The position numbers were made by a program, and so were the translations under genes. The notes beneath the pieces were generated by a model, which ran no database searches, was not told the origin of the DNA, and saw only the letters and a list, made by a program, of their open reading frames with translations. This document shows positions 1 to 11,168 of a stretch of DNA of 64,000 bases, in pieces. Source of the stretch: Lentinula raphanica (lineage: Eukaryota > Basidiomycota > Agaricomycetes > Agaricales > Omphalotaceae); assembly GCA_027919835.1 (NCBI GenBank), contig JANVFP010000030.1:1-64000 (forward strand). The letters run 5' to 3'. Position 1 is the first letter of the stretch; the number at the start of each line of letters is the position of its first letter.

Positions 1-94
1 TCAAGATTTTGATAGAATTAGTCTGGCTCAGAATGGAGTCCGATCACTAATCTACGGAGGCGAAAGTGCCAAGAAAGCATAGTCCATTACACCC

Positions 95-2914
95 TTACTT
101 ACGGGATTTGGGTGATTTCAGATTGGAAGGAGGCTCGATCTCGACCAGAACATCCTCGTCCGTATCATCCCCCGCCACTTCCTCATCATCGCTTTCATCG
201 TGGTCAGCCACCAAAGCCTGTGCCACTGAGGTCCGTGAAGTCCCCTCTTCGACATCCATCTCGTCATCGGCAGTAGTTGACGCGGGAGGGGTGTGGAATT
301 TGGACTCGGTAGAACAGTTGCTTGGCACGGCAGCTGCAGGACGACGGCGGGAACGGAGGATCGGCTCGGGCGGTATCAGGGTAGTAACGGGAGGAGAACG
401 AGGAGCGGAGGTCAGGTCATCCACGGAGGTGGTCACTAAGGCTGGATTGGAAGGCGCAGCAGGATCGTCCGCAGAGACCTCGGTAGATCGAAGGAATTCT
501 TCTAAACGGGCCGTGTCGTTGGGATCCACCAGGAAAGAAGAGAGGTTGCACGCGGAGTCCCAGCCAAAGAAGGTAGCGAGCCAGGTCAAGAGATCGTAAT
601 CGAGGGGAAGGTTGGGATTCTCCTCAGCCCACTTGGAGAGGACCACGTTGAAATCGAATCCGTTAGTCCGGATCTCCTGCAGGTTGAGAGCCAGCCTTCG
701 CCGAACGTCACCAAAAATTGTTTCGAAAGAAGCTGTAACATGGCTCAGCTCATCGAGCGTGTCCCGGAAACGGTCGAGCGAACCAGAATAGCCTGGTAAA
801 GAGTTCAGGATAGCGAGAAATCGAGCAATAAGAAGCAACTCACCGTCAGGATAGCCTTGGACGGTATTATGAATGGCCAGGAAGCGTTCCTGGTGTTCAT
901 CCAGGCCAAGGCAACTCGGGCAGTTACGGTGTGTACGGTCGCAATGTCCACAGGGCCCACCAATCTTGGTACCCCCTCGCATACGACACCTCGAGAAAGA
1001 CAGGTCAGACAGTTGCGAGACGAGTGAAGGGCATCGGGAGAAGGGAGGGTGGTACCAGAGGACGCTTGCAAAGGTCGAGAGGCAAGGTAATTGTAGCGAC
1101 TCAAGCCCTGTAAGGAGAAAGACGTGTCGGCGGAGTTGATAAAGGCTCCAAAGTTCTTCATTTCCTCGGAAATCTTCCATTTAGGACGACGAAGAAAGGG
1201 AAGCTTAGGGGCTCGAGGGTTCTGTGCGACGGTCTTTCGAATCAGCTGGGAGAATGGTGCTTTAGGCGTAAAGTCAGGATTGGTTAAGAAGTATTGGTGA
1301 CCGGAAGTTCGAGTGTCATCCCCGTCGCGGTACTCAGGCTCCCCCTCCTGAATGCGTAGTGGAAGAGGAGAAGCGGGAGGGTCTGACTGAGCAACGGAAG
1401 TCGTGTCAGCAGCTTTCGAAGCAGCTACCTGGGTACGCCGCTTCTTGGCTGGAGGAATGGTAACCGGCTAGCAGTTAATCAAGACGTGGTCAGCGGGAGA
1501 GGACCGGAAAGTCATGAAAGAAAAACTGACCGGGTCTTTATCCACCACAGAAGTAGCCCGCGGACGCTTGGCAGGAGGCCCCGGAACCTTCAAGAGCACT
1601 TCGGGTACCGGGGGTTTGGCTTTAGCAGTGCGAGCGATACTCTGACGAGGAACTGGGGCCGGGGACCGAGAAACGGGTGGAAAGATATCGTCGCCGTCGT
1701 CTTCCTCTTCTTCTACCTCGATGGGGGAACTCGGTACGGGAAACTTTTGAGGAGACGATCGAGCAGAACGCCCGTGCAAGGAGGAACCTTCTGACCCGCT
1801 GTCGTCGTCTTCAGGGGTGCTTGGGCGAGGAGGAAGCTTGGAAGCCTGGATGGAAGCTTTGGCTGGAACAGATCTAGAGGGCTTTGGAGCGACAACTCGT
1901 TTGGAGGGATCGGGGCGCAGAGCGATGTTAGTAGACGGCTGGCGAATCTGATCCAAGTCGGTGCCGCGGCTGGCTATCGTGACGATGATCTGTCCCTCAC
2001 GAGTGTTCGGGTCGAATGGGATTGGGATCGCCAGCGTTTTAATCGAGAAGGGTTCGTCTAAACAGTCCTAAGGAAAAGGAGTTAAGCCTTAATCACTCGA
2101 AGCAAATTGCGAGGAAACACATACCTTGATGCGTTGACGAGTTTTGGCACTCAGGCCATAGCCAGTCCGGGATTTACCGTCGTAGACGTGCTTCTTGTAA
2201 TCGGCAGGAGATAGATGTTCTTCGCAAAAGTCGCAGACGAGCGTAATCAAGAGGGGTGCGAATAACGGACAGTCGATGGTGTAGTGCCAATATTCCTGAT
2301 AATAACGCTGTAATCGAAGGAAGGTTAAACCTCAAAACAAGCTCGAGGAACGAAGGAATACGTACCAGGCAGTCAGCGAAATTAGTCTGCTTAATAAACT
2401 GAAGCAGACGACGACTGTTGTCAGCTTTAGCGTGGTGTCCGTTGATGATTTTGGTGAAGGCCCGCTGTAGGATGATCAGGGCTTGATATAAGTGTAGACC
2501 TTCGCCGGTGGACGAGCGTCCTTCCGAGAAAAGGTGACACGTGCGAATGTATCAAGGAGGGTAGAAGGTAGAGGGAGCCACGGACGCGACCAGGCTGTCT
2601 AAGACTTGCCGAAATTCGAGTCTCTCAGGGTTGGAATATTTGGGGAGAGAAAAGGCTGGGGAGGCCGAGTTGGGGTAACGGCGAAAGTTGTTCACCAATA
2701 CTGAGCATTCCTCTGCCGAAGCTGGAAGAAACAAGGCAGTTTTGTCGTCGGGAGTGTCGCCCAGGACGCGTACCGCATTATACACCATTACCAAAGTTGT
2801 CGAGTCAAAGATGTCGAAGTCCTGAGCAACGGAAGGGGGTTCCACGGCACTGACGCCATAAACTCGGTTGCCAGAGGATTTCTTGGAAGACGAAGCCTTG
2901 GAAGAGGAGGCCAT
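95..2914 (-). CDS. Hypothetical multi-exon protein with paired CxxC motifs, probable frameshift
   Basis: I do not recognise a named family. Coding pieces run from an ATG at 2914 (Ser/Lys-rich start MASSSKASSSKK) through 2552, about 2540-2365, 2308-2125, 1956-1468, 1480-1140 and 1000-95. Splice-like sites separate some of them, for example GTACGT after a Leu codon near 2365 and GTATGTG near 2125. The middle is Pro/Ser-rich and acidic, and the C-terminus is an acidic Asp/Glu run ending in a basic tail. Around 1040-900 two Cys clusters appear, CLTCLSRGVVC and GPCGHCDRTHRNCPSC, but they lie in different frames. The shift falls in a run of five Gs near 970, so either one base is lost or gained there, or an unusual intron exists. 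Such Cys clusters are common in expanded Agaricomycete proteins found near transposons. The product could be a transposon passenger ORF. Function unknown. Confidence 0.5.
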
Positions 2915-3219
2915 CGTGCAGCGATGGAGGACAACGACGGAGAGTAGAAAGGAAGAAACGAACTTAGAAAATTTTCCAAGTCCGTTGAACCTTTGTCAGC
3001 ACTTACTAATCCCAGGCCTAGGCATAGGGATAGTATGTAAAATGTTGAAAAGATGTTGTTTCGAGGAAGTGTGTATGTGATGTGATAGAATTAGAAGCGT
3101 GATTTACGTCATGATATCACACTCGGAAATTAAGCGCCGATAACAAACCGAGGACTTAGCGTTTTCGACAAGAGGACAGCGGAGTTGTCGGTACGGGTGC
3201 TAAGATCAACGGATCAACT

Positions 3220-4903
3220 TGATCTGTTAGATCACCGGGTATGATCAAGTCAGAATGTTGCGGAACAAGTGATTGATCTGTCGGATCAGCTACAGTACCA
3301 CTCCTTTCGAGGGATACGAGCCTACACTACCCATAGCGATGACCGGGGACGGTCAGATCTTTAGTTTGGGGGAGATGTTGCGCGGTTTTTCCGCGCAGGC
3401 GTGCAATGATCAAAAAGATCAACTTAGACCGTTGCATAGTATCAATAAGGACTGTGGTGAGCCCGAACTAGCAGTCAAACTCGTATCAGTATAAGCTAGG
3501 ATACAGATCCTTTGGCAGGATCAGCCATGAATATCCACTTAGAGCTATTGCTCGCACCCTTGGTCGGGGATCCTTCAAGAATGCTGACTACTGGTACGAG
3601 CACACCAAGGGAATATCGACTTAGTATCAAGGTCTGCCGGATCGGCACAACTGAGTTTGGTACTTGGCTGTGATGACGGAAATTTCACTTGATCTAGCAG
3701 ATCAGACACGATGAGAGCCTATCCGGACGAGTTACCACACGGAAACCCTACGCAAAGTAGCGGAAACCGTCGGAAACATGATGATCTAGCATTTCCGTGG
3801 CAGTACGGGTGAAACCCGCAGCGGAAACACGCATATGTACAGGTTCTAAACTGGGATATAGCGTATGCTATGTACAGCTTTGACCAGCACTCACGGAAAC
3901 GCGCGGAAACCTACGGAAAACACTTCTGAAGCATTTACCTTCATTGTCCGCTCCAGAACCCCAGGCTATATGCATACCGTTCGAAAGCTACGGACCAGAC
4001 CTACCGGATCCGCGAGATCAACCACTGTTACGAGTCTATCTCATTAACTTGGGAAGACCACTACCCTTCCGCGGAAGCAAATTCGTCGGAAACACTTGAG
4101 CAACACAGGCAGGAGCCACTCTGACGAGTTAGGCACCCTAGCATGTGGATGCCGCACAGACCATGGTCGGAACTTGCTTGGTCTTCTAGATCTGGCAAAA
4201 GTACGACAAAATACGGACAAGTTTCATCTTTTTCTCTGTTTTCCTTACTATTTCCTTGCGTGTTTGTATCGTTTCAATCATATTTTACTATTTAAGTGTA
4301 TATTATCGGACTCCGTCCGTAGAAATAGCTAGATCTACTAGATCAAGGACAAATACGGGTATTGGACTTTCGTAGCGTACTTAAAGACCTGTATCCGCAC
4401 AAATGAAATAAGTTTCGCGCCCAGATCTCTCTGAACTGGTAATCCTTTTCATCCATACGTGGGAGTAAAGGCTTCTAAGCCGTACCGGACCTTGCAGATT
4501 AAGTGTGTTACTTCATTGCGATAAGCCCGACTTTTGAGTGGTTTGACTTGGTGTCTGTCACTTGATAGTTGAAGGTAGACTCCGTTCCGGAGATACAGAG
4601 GACTTGGTCTCAGGTTGTGCCGAGTGAACGTGCAGAGTTTTGGTGGCTCTGTTCAAGTTGACACGTAGTGATTGGTGATCTGCGTGATCTTCGAGGTTTT
4701 ACTGAGAATAGTGATCAGTACTGCTTCACCCGGGAGCGGAATCGATTGGTCTACCATAACGTCTGGTACCCCGTTGCTTTCCGAGCCTAAAAACCCTTAT
4801 CCGAGTGGAAGCCACTCAAAACAAACCCTTTAGTCCAGATCTTACGACTGGTATATCCGTGTCACTTCGTTCTGCTGACCAGTATTGCTGATCTAAAAGA
4901 TCT
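3220..4903. repeat. Dispersed 15-bp dyad family (TGATCTnnnAGATCA-like)
   Basis: Near-copies of one spaced dyad occur at 3220-3234, 3274-3288, 3407-3421 (TGATC core), 3690-3704, 4331-4345 and 4889-4903. The half-sites TGATCT and AGATCA are constant while the three central bases vary. Between about 3740 and 4095 there are also eight or so copies of CGGAAAC, some in tandem. Conserved half-sites with a free centre are what a dimeric DNA-binding protein site looks like. That reading is inference. Confidence 0.55.
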
Positions 4904-4969
4904 TACAAGACTGCGTTCGACTTGAGATATAAGATAGTGCGGAATCTCTGACAACGCCCCACACCTCGC

Positions 4970-4977
4970 TATAAATA
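4970..4977 (+). promoter_or_regulatory. TATA-like box
   Basis: TATAAATA lies in a GC-richer context (CACCTCGC upstream) and reads on the plus strand. No plus-strand gene follows within 2 kb, so it would fit an LTR or transposon promoter rather than a host gene. It is weak evidence on its own. Confidence 0.3.
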
Positions 4978-6454
4978 CAATTTGATTGACGAATCCGTGA
5001 AGTCGTACTCTGTGTTCGTGCTAAGTGACCTGTCATAAGGCATTATACTAAGAACCGACTCTATACCTCGTTACCGTGTTGGAGCAGGCACGGACTATGA
5101 TCCACGAGTATAGTCAGTAAAGATTCAATAAAAATAAAGCCAACGACGTACAGTAGATGCCACTGGTGCCTCCACCGTGGGCTTGTATTCCCTCTCCCAT
5201 GCTGCGCGGCGTGTGATCGACGACGCCGCGTCGATCCACTCTTGTACCCATCCAGCTTTACGGAAGTATTCAAGTTTGTACCAAGGATGAAGAACTGCAA
5301 TGAGTTAGCATAAAGAGCATATGAGAAATGGAGGAAACGTACCCATAGCTATACGATATAAGTCAGAGTCATCGGAAAGTGCATAATACTTATTGAGGGT
5401 CCTCTTGCCAACTGTGAGCGCATGACAAATTGGCTGCGAGAGTGTTTCCTCATTGAGGATACCTGATGCGAACACTTCGTCGATTCCGTCCATTGCCGGG
5501 ATAACAGAGGAGAGGTTTGCTCCATTCGTCGAAAAGAAAAGGGTAGCTTCCTTTAGAACCTATAGCACAACGTCGTCAAGATGTACCGAAACGATACAGA
5601 ACAACAAAACTCACCTGTAGCACAGATACGAGTCCCTCCACGACCTCCCACTCCTTCTCACTCAAGATCAAATCGTTCAATTGATGTGAAGAACGGTCAA
5701 CGAATTCGATGATTGCCTCCTTCATCTCCAGGAATGACTCCAACATGTCGTGTGTCGAATTCCAACGAGTCGAAACGTCCCGCCGAATTGTTTTGATGTC
5801 AAGGCCGCGGTTAGAAAGATGCTCCTTCCATTTGGGAAGGAGCCCTGTAGATGAGTGGATGATTTTGAAGGCGATTTTTCGTGTCTGAGAAGGGGTAGGT
5901 AAGAAGGGAGGAGAAGACTCGTGCGAGAAGGAAAAGAGTAGCGAGAAGGAAAAGAGTAGAAACGGGTATCAACCCTGCACCCGGCAAGGGTCTGGGTTTC
6001 AAACGCGGCAAGCGCACAGACCATGTACTCGGTGCCAGCTCACCTTGTACAGGGTCGACTTAACGGGTGCCACATTTCTATCCCACTCCTCTCTCTCTTC
6101 CTCTGACATCTCATTGAGAACCTCGACAAAACCCTCGATATTGTCTCGGTCTACATCCCCATTCTCTTCCAAGTTCATCAGCTCTGTGTACAACTCATCA
6201 AGACCCATCTGCTCCTCCGGCGTTCTAGTTCGATGCTCCCCAGCTTCTTCGTTGTTCTCCTCGTTAGTGGCAGCCTTTCGTTTCACTGGCTCGAATGGGC
6301 AAAGGACACCCTTTGCAGTCAGATTTACTGTGTGGGCGAAGCAGCGTACATGGGCTCGCTTCCCCAGGAAGCCCACGAGCTGTTCCTCAAGCTCATCGAG
6401 CATGGCGGTGTTGGCCAACGCGTTGTCGCAAGTTACGGCGATAATCTATATAGG

Positions 6455-9400
6455 CACAGGATACAGTAAAGCTTTTGTAAAAAACACTGATAAGTTATCG
6501 GGTACCTATTGCAAATAGTTGTGATAACCTGGAGGGGGTCCCGGAAATGGCTCCGGGGGGTGGTCATGCCTGTCACTACCTGTCACATATGGCTTATATT
6601 TACTGTTTTGGGTAATTAATAATCATCCAGATATTAAATAAGCAGTACATTTTCAAAAAAACCCGAAAATTCATAAAAATTCATAAAAAACCTAAAATGG
6701 CCTGATTAGGTCAGATCAGGATATGTAAGCAAATGACCTCATATGATAGAAAATGATGTAGGGTCAATCTAGGTACTAAAAATAGCCCAAAAAATCACTA
6801 AAAATGCAAAAAATATTTAGGGATGGTATAGAGCCTATTGCAGGCCCAGGCACATCAAAATTACCAAAAAAGGTAAAAATTGATCATGATCTCATCTTGT
6901 AGCAAAAAATCTGAAAAAATTCCTAAAAATAGTCAAAAAATTCAGGGGTGCCTTGTTGGCCCTGAAAATGCAAAATAAAAAAAAATACGCGACAAGTGTA
7001 AAAATTTTCATCACTCCAAATCATTCTAAATCCACTATACAGTCAGTATATATGATGTATATGCTATATTTAGCATCCTAGTACCTTTATTGGGCTAAAA
7101 ATAGAACTTGATCTCATCTGATAGCAAAAAATCTGAAAAAATCATAAAAAATACTCAAAAAATTCAGGGGTGCCTTATTGGCCCTGAAAATGCAAAATAA
7201 AAAAATTTACATGACACAATTGAAAAACAACATCACTCCAAATCATACCAAATCCACTACACAGTCAGTATATATCATGTATATACTATTTTTAGCACCT
7301 CTAGTACCTTCAATCACTCAGTATAGCTTATATCACTCGAGAATCATATCAGACTGACAACATTCAGTAAATATAATGTACATGATATTTTTAGTACACC
7401 TAGTACCCTTAATGACTCAGAACAATTTATATTACTCAATATGTTCAGTACACTTAACACTCATCAAACCTCACACATGAAAACTCATAACAGTACTTAT
7501 ATGTATTATACTTAACACAGTTGACAATGAAAATACTCAAAACAGTATTATCAGTCACTATACTTAACACACTTAACAGTCAAAAAGTCAGAACAATGTT
7601 ACTTTATATACATAACACACCCATTGTTATACTATAACACACTTATAACAACGAGTTTTGGGCGCTTATGGGCGCTTATTTGGTGTTTTTAAGTCAAAAA
7701 TCATTAATAGCACACTCAATAATTTTTGTGTGGGCTCTATATTGTGTAAGGATGTTGTTTATATCATACTACACTTGATACAATTCGGAGAATGCAAGAT
7801 TACAGCTTTTGGGACTGGCTATATTGTGATCTTTTGTGATATAACAGTGTTTTATGTAAATGTCAATGCATACACCCATGTTATGAAGTCAAACTGCTAC
7901 TGGGTCATGAGAAGAGTCATCCTACAACCTATTCTATGCTAACCCTATGTGATTAGTACAGCAAAGAGATCTGTAATGGGGGTCATTGAATATGACATCT
8001 ATTGTTACATGTAAGTGTAGACATCTATAGTGTACATGAAACATGTACATGTATATCACAGAGTCCAATAGTCATAGTGAGTATCTGAACCATGTCCAGA
8101 TACTTCTAGTAGACTGTAGGAGTGATTCCCTCATGAACCACCATCAGTATACTTGCATTACATGGACATATGCATTGACATTTACATAAAACACTGTTAT
8201 ATTTCAAAAGATCACAATATAGCCAGCCCCACAAGTTGAATTTTCGAGTTCTCTGAATTGTGTCTGAAGAAATATGATATAGACAACATCCTGACACAGT
8301 ATAGAGCCCAGACAAACATTATTGAGTGTGCTATAATGATTTTCGACTCAAAAACACCAAATAAGCGCCCATAAGCGCCCAAAACTCGTTGTTATAAGTG
8401 TGTTATAGTATAACAATGGGTGTGTTATGTTATTCAAGTAACATTGTTCCGACTTTTTGACTGTTAAGTGTGTTAAGTATAGTGACTGATAACCCTGTTT
8501 TGAGTATTTTCATTGTCAACTGTGTTAAGTATAATACATATAAGTACTGTTATGACTTTTAGTGTGTTAGGTGTGATAAGTGCTAAGTGTACTGAACATA
8601 TTGAGTAATATAAATTGTTTTAAGTTATAAAGGGTACTAGGTGTGCTAAAAATATCATGTACAATATATTTACTCCCCAAATTATTCAGTTTGGTATAAT
8701 TCTTGAGTGATATAAGTGATTGAGGGTACTAGGGGTGCTATAAATGGCATATACATGATATATACTGACTGTGTAGTGGATTTGGTATGATTTGGAGTGA
8801 TGTTGTTTTTCAATTGTGTCATGTAAATTTTTTTTATTTTGCATTTTCAGGGCCAATAAGGCACCCCTGAATTTTTTGAGTATTTTTTATGATTTTTTCA
8901 GATTTTTTGCTATCAGATGAGATCAAGTTCTATTTTTAGCCCAATAAAGGTACTAGGATGCTAAATATAGCATATACATCATATATACTGACTGTATAGT
9001 GGATTTAGAATGATTTGGAGTGATGAAAATTTTTACACTTGTCGCGTATTTTTTTTATTTTGCATTTTCAGGGCCAACAAGGCACCCCTGAATTTTTTGA
9101 CTATTTTTAGGAATTTTTTCAGATTTTTTGCTACAAGATGAGATCATGATCAATTTTTACCTTTTTTGGTAATTTTGATGTGCCTGGGCCTGCAATAGGC
9201 TCTATACCATCCCTAAATATTTTTTGCATTTTTAGTGATTTTTTGGGCTATTTTTAGTACCTAGATTGACCCTACATCATTTTCTATCATATGAGGTCAT
9301 TTGCTTACATATCCTGATCTGACCTAATCAGGCCATTTTAGGTTTTTTATGAATTTTTATGAATTTTCGGGTTTTTTTGAAAATGTACTGCTTATTTAAT

Positions 9401-9578
9401 ATTTGGATGATTATTAATTACCCAAAACAGTAAATATAAGCCATATGTGACAGGTGGTGACAGGCATGACCACCCCCCGGAGCCATTTCCGGGACCCCCT
9501 CCGGGTTATCACAACTATTTGCAATAGGTACCCGATAACTTATCGGTACTTTTTACAAAAGTTTTACAGTATCAGCTG
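6455..9578. mobile_element. Giant palindromic (foldback) element A, 3124 bp
   Basis: Two arms of about 1.48 kb (6455-7935 and 8105-9578) are reverse complements of each other around a spacer of about 170 bp. The outermost few hundred bases match closely; the inner arm near 7700-7930 is more diverged. Ends are CACAGGATAC on the left and, reverse-complemented, CAGCTGATAC on the right. The 7-bp direct repeat ATATAGG flanks it at 6448-6454 and 9579-9585. It contains no credible protein and is strongly AT-rich, unlike its host gene. It lies within a hAT intron: removing it and one ATATAGG leaves a normal 50-nt intron (GTAAGT...TATATAG). It must have been moved by a transposase encoded elsewhere. 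Confidence 0.9.
6870..7320. repeat. Tandem units of about 222 bp inside element A (mirrored in the right arm)
   Basis: Two imperfect copies lie head to tail, each containing GATCTCATCT, a poly-A/T-rich stretch, TTCAGGGGTGCCTT, GGCCCTGAAAATGC, and CAGTCAGTATATAT. They begin near 6888 and 7110. A shorter third remnant with CAGTAAATATAATG follows near 7360. The right arm carries the same units inverted at about 8700-9150. Confidence 0.75.
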
Positions 9579-10445
9579 ATATAGGTATGTGAGATTTATA
9601 CAGTTCCCATTAGCCTGTTCACTTACGTTGTCCTCGATTCCATATTCCTTCAGAGTTTTCGCCACCGCATCAGCCATATTAACAGCCGAATGGGAGCACG
9701 GAAGCTCGAAGAAGTCCAGAATCCTTGTGGTCAGTACCTCTTGTTCATCTGGCAGTCTTCGCACCCATGTAACAGTGATGCACATGCACACGTGGTGGTT
9801 AGGTGACGTCCAAGTATCGAGAGCTATGCCTAGTTTATATTCGCTCATCTATGGAATTCGGTGAGTGTCAATTGTGTTTCCTTTCAGTGCGATTTCTTAC
9901 CTGCAACTCCATCGCCAGCTTCTCTTTTGTCCTCTTGTACAGTAACTTTACATCCTTCGCCACTGTCTCTTTGCTCGGAATGTAGTGATTGGGGCGGCCT
10001 TCTTTCTGAAGCCAGCGAAAGCATTGGTCCTGGACAGTCAAGAAAGGACGCGCGTTCTCCGCAACCCATCTGGCTGTCACGACTCTTCTCAAAACATCAA
10101 TTGCGATTCCCAAACGTTTCTTCGAGCACGTACCGTATAGTCTCCTTTTCGGAGGGACAGGTAGAAAAAGTTTTCGCCCATGTCTTCGTGACCTTTAGCG
10201 CAGAGGTAAGCTTGTTGAGCGCCAGCTGATTCTGCCAGGCTTTTGCAAAAGATCCCGATAACTGTCCAGAGACGTTTTGCAAAAAATCTGGACAACCTAT
10301 TGCCCCTACTAAAAAAATAATATTTAAATCATTTAAAAAAGGATTTAAATATTATTTTTTAAAATGAATTGCTTATATCTCTTGAACCAGGCATTTTTAG
10401 AGAAAACTGAGACCCCCCTTATGTAATATAGGTCTAGGGCTACCT

Positions 10446-10557
10446 CCCAACCCCCAACCCCAACCCCTAACCCTAACCCCTAACCCATGAAAAATATCCT
10501 CAACCCCTAACCCCTAACAGGCCCCAACCCCCTAACCCCTAACCCTAGTTACCTGAT
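10446..10557 (+). repeat. Degenerate telomere-like CCCCTAA repeats inside MITE B
   Basis: A run of CCCCTAA, CCCTAA and CCCCAA units covers about 110 bp and is broken once by ATGAAAAATATCCT. Read on the minus strand this is TTAGGGG/TTAGGG, close to the TTAGGG telomere repeat of most filamentous fungi. It is interstitial and enclosed by the MITE's inverted repeats, so it is not a chromosome end. Confidence 0.8.
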
Positions 10558-10560
10558 GTT

Positions 10561-10639
10561 GGGCAACAAATCAGACCCCTCCCTATGTGGGGGTTAGCAC
10601 AAGTGCTAACCCCCACGGTCGGGGCCTGATTTGTTGCTT
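10561..10639. repeat. Perfect 14-bp stem hairpin within a longer inverted repeat
   Basis: GTGGGGGTTAGCAC (10587-10600) and GTGCTAACCCCCAC (10603-10616) are exact reverse complements around a 2-nt centre. Further out, GGCAACAAATCAG and CTGATTTGTTGC pair as well, so nearly 80 bp could fold into one stem. It sits next to the telomere-like run and itself contains a TTAG/CTAA core. Confidence 0.8.
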
Positions 10640-11168
10640 AATCCCAGTTTTTTAGTATTTTTTATTATTTTTTAATTCTTTTTAAAATGATTTAAATATT
10701 CATTTGTGGCACTGCTGATCACTATCCAGATATTTTGCAAAACGCTTCTGGACAGTTATCGGAATCTTTTGCAAAAGTCTGGCAGAATATGGTGTGAGCG
10801 CAGGTGTTCTGAGGTAGCTCGGGCTAGAGGAACAAAGGTAAATATATAATGAAGGTAAGGAGTACAACCGTAGTGTAGATTACCTAGAGGAACAAAGGTA
10901 AATATATACTGTATCACAGTTAGTTGTAGTCCTGATAAATAGAGTAATCGGTCAACGTACACGAAGGCGGTAACGACTATGCGACACCAACGAAGAGAGT
11001 AAGAGAGAGGAGGAAGAAAAGTAATGTACGAAAATTTATCTTAAGGTAGAGGAAAAGCGGAAGCATAAGTAAAACAAGTATCAGTAAGTGTATCGGCATC
11101 GGTAAGTGCGTCGGTAGTCCGTAGGTCCTATGCACAGCGCCTTATCCTCAACACTCCCCCTCGCTGTG

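Larger units (their letters stand above)
2915..5060. other. Non-coding stretch with short dyads and a TATA-like box
   Basis: No credible gene was found in these 2.1 kb; the open frames are short and carry no recognisable protein. The stretch holds repeated 15-bp dyads of the form TGATCT-N3-AGATCA and a cluster of CGGAAAC heptamers, described separately. It abuts the point where the hAT transposase reading frame stops (about 5071), so it may be a long terminal repeat or the edge of another insertion. I could not find paired TG...CA ends or a target duplication to prove this. Confidence 0.45.
10223..10794. mobile_element. Palindromic MITE B, 572 bp, inserted in the copia 3' LTR
   Basis: Ends are CAGCTGATTCTGCCAG on the left and, reverse-complemented, CACCATATTCTGCCAG on the right. 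Both are followed by CTTTTGCAAAAGAT and CCGATAACTGTCCAGA, giving a terminal inverted repeat of roughly 65 bp. The 7-bp direct repeat TGAGCGC flanks it at 10216-10222 and 10795-10801. The uninterrupted copia LTR copy at 15547 shows the empty site (TGTTGAGCGCAGG), so the boundaries are firm. It has no ORF. The interior holds AT-rich mirrored blocks, telomere-like repeats and a perfect hairpin. It is non-autonomous. Confidence 0.9.
10213..11153 (-). repeat. Copia 3' LTR (contains MITE B)
   Basis: The LTR reads TGTTGAGCGC at 10213-10222, is interrupted by MITE B, and resumes at 10802 to end CTCAACA at 11153. Its own length is 362 bp. An internal direct repeat (AGAGGAACAAAGGTAAATAT) occurs twice about 66 bp apart. 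Immediately inside, GCGAGGGGGAG on the minus strand (11154-11164) is the polypurine tract that primes plus-strand synthesis. Confidence 0.92.

Noticed and set aside
66..599. Ser-rich plus-strand frame
   Set aside because: It is the antisense shadow of the minus-strand gene, whose acidic C-terminus explains the Ser-rich reading.
3380..3396. GCGCGG-TTTTT-CCGCGC hairpin resembling a terminator
   Set aside because: It is a neat 6-bp stem, but in a fungal genome with no adjacent gene end it has no terminator meaning.
7658..7942. Open frames inside palindrome A as coding sequence
   Set aside because: They are short, AT-driven and mirrored on the other arm, as expected of chance frames in an inverted repeat.
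10446..10557. Possible chromosome end
   Set aside because: The telomere-like repeats are degenerate and enclosed by the inverted repeats of a MITE, with sequence continuing for more than 50 kb.
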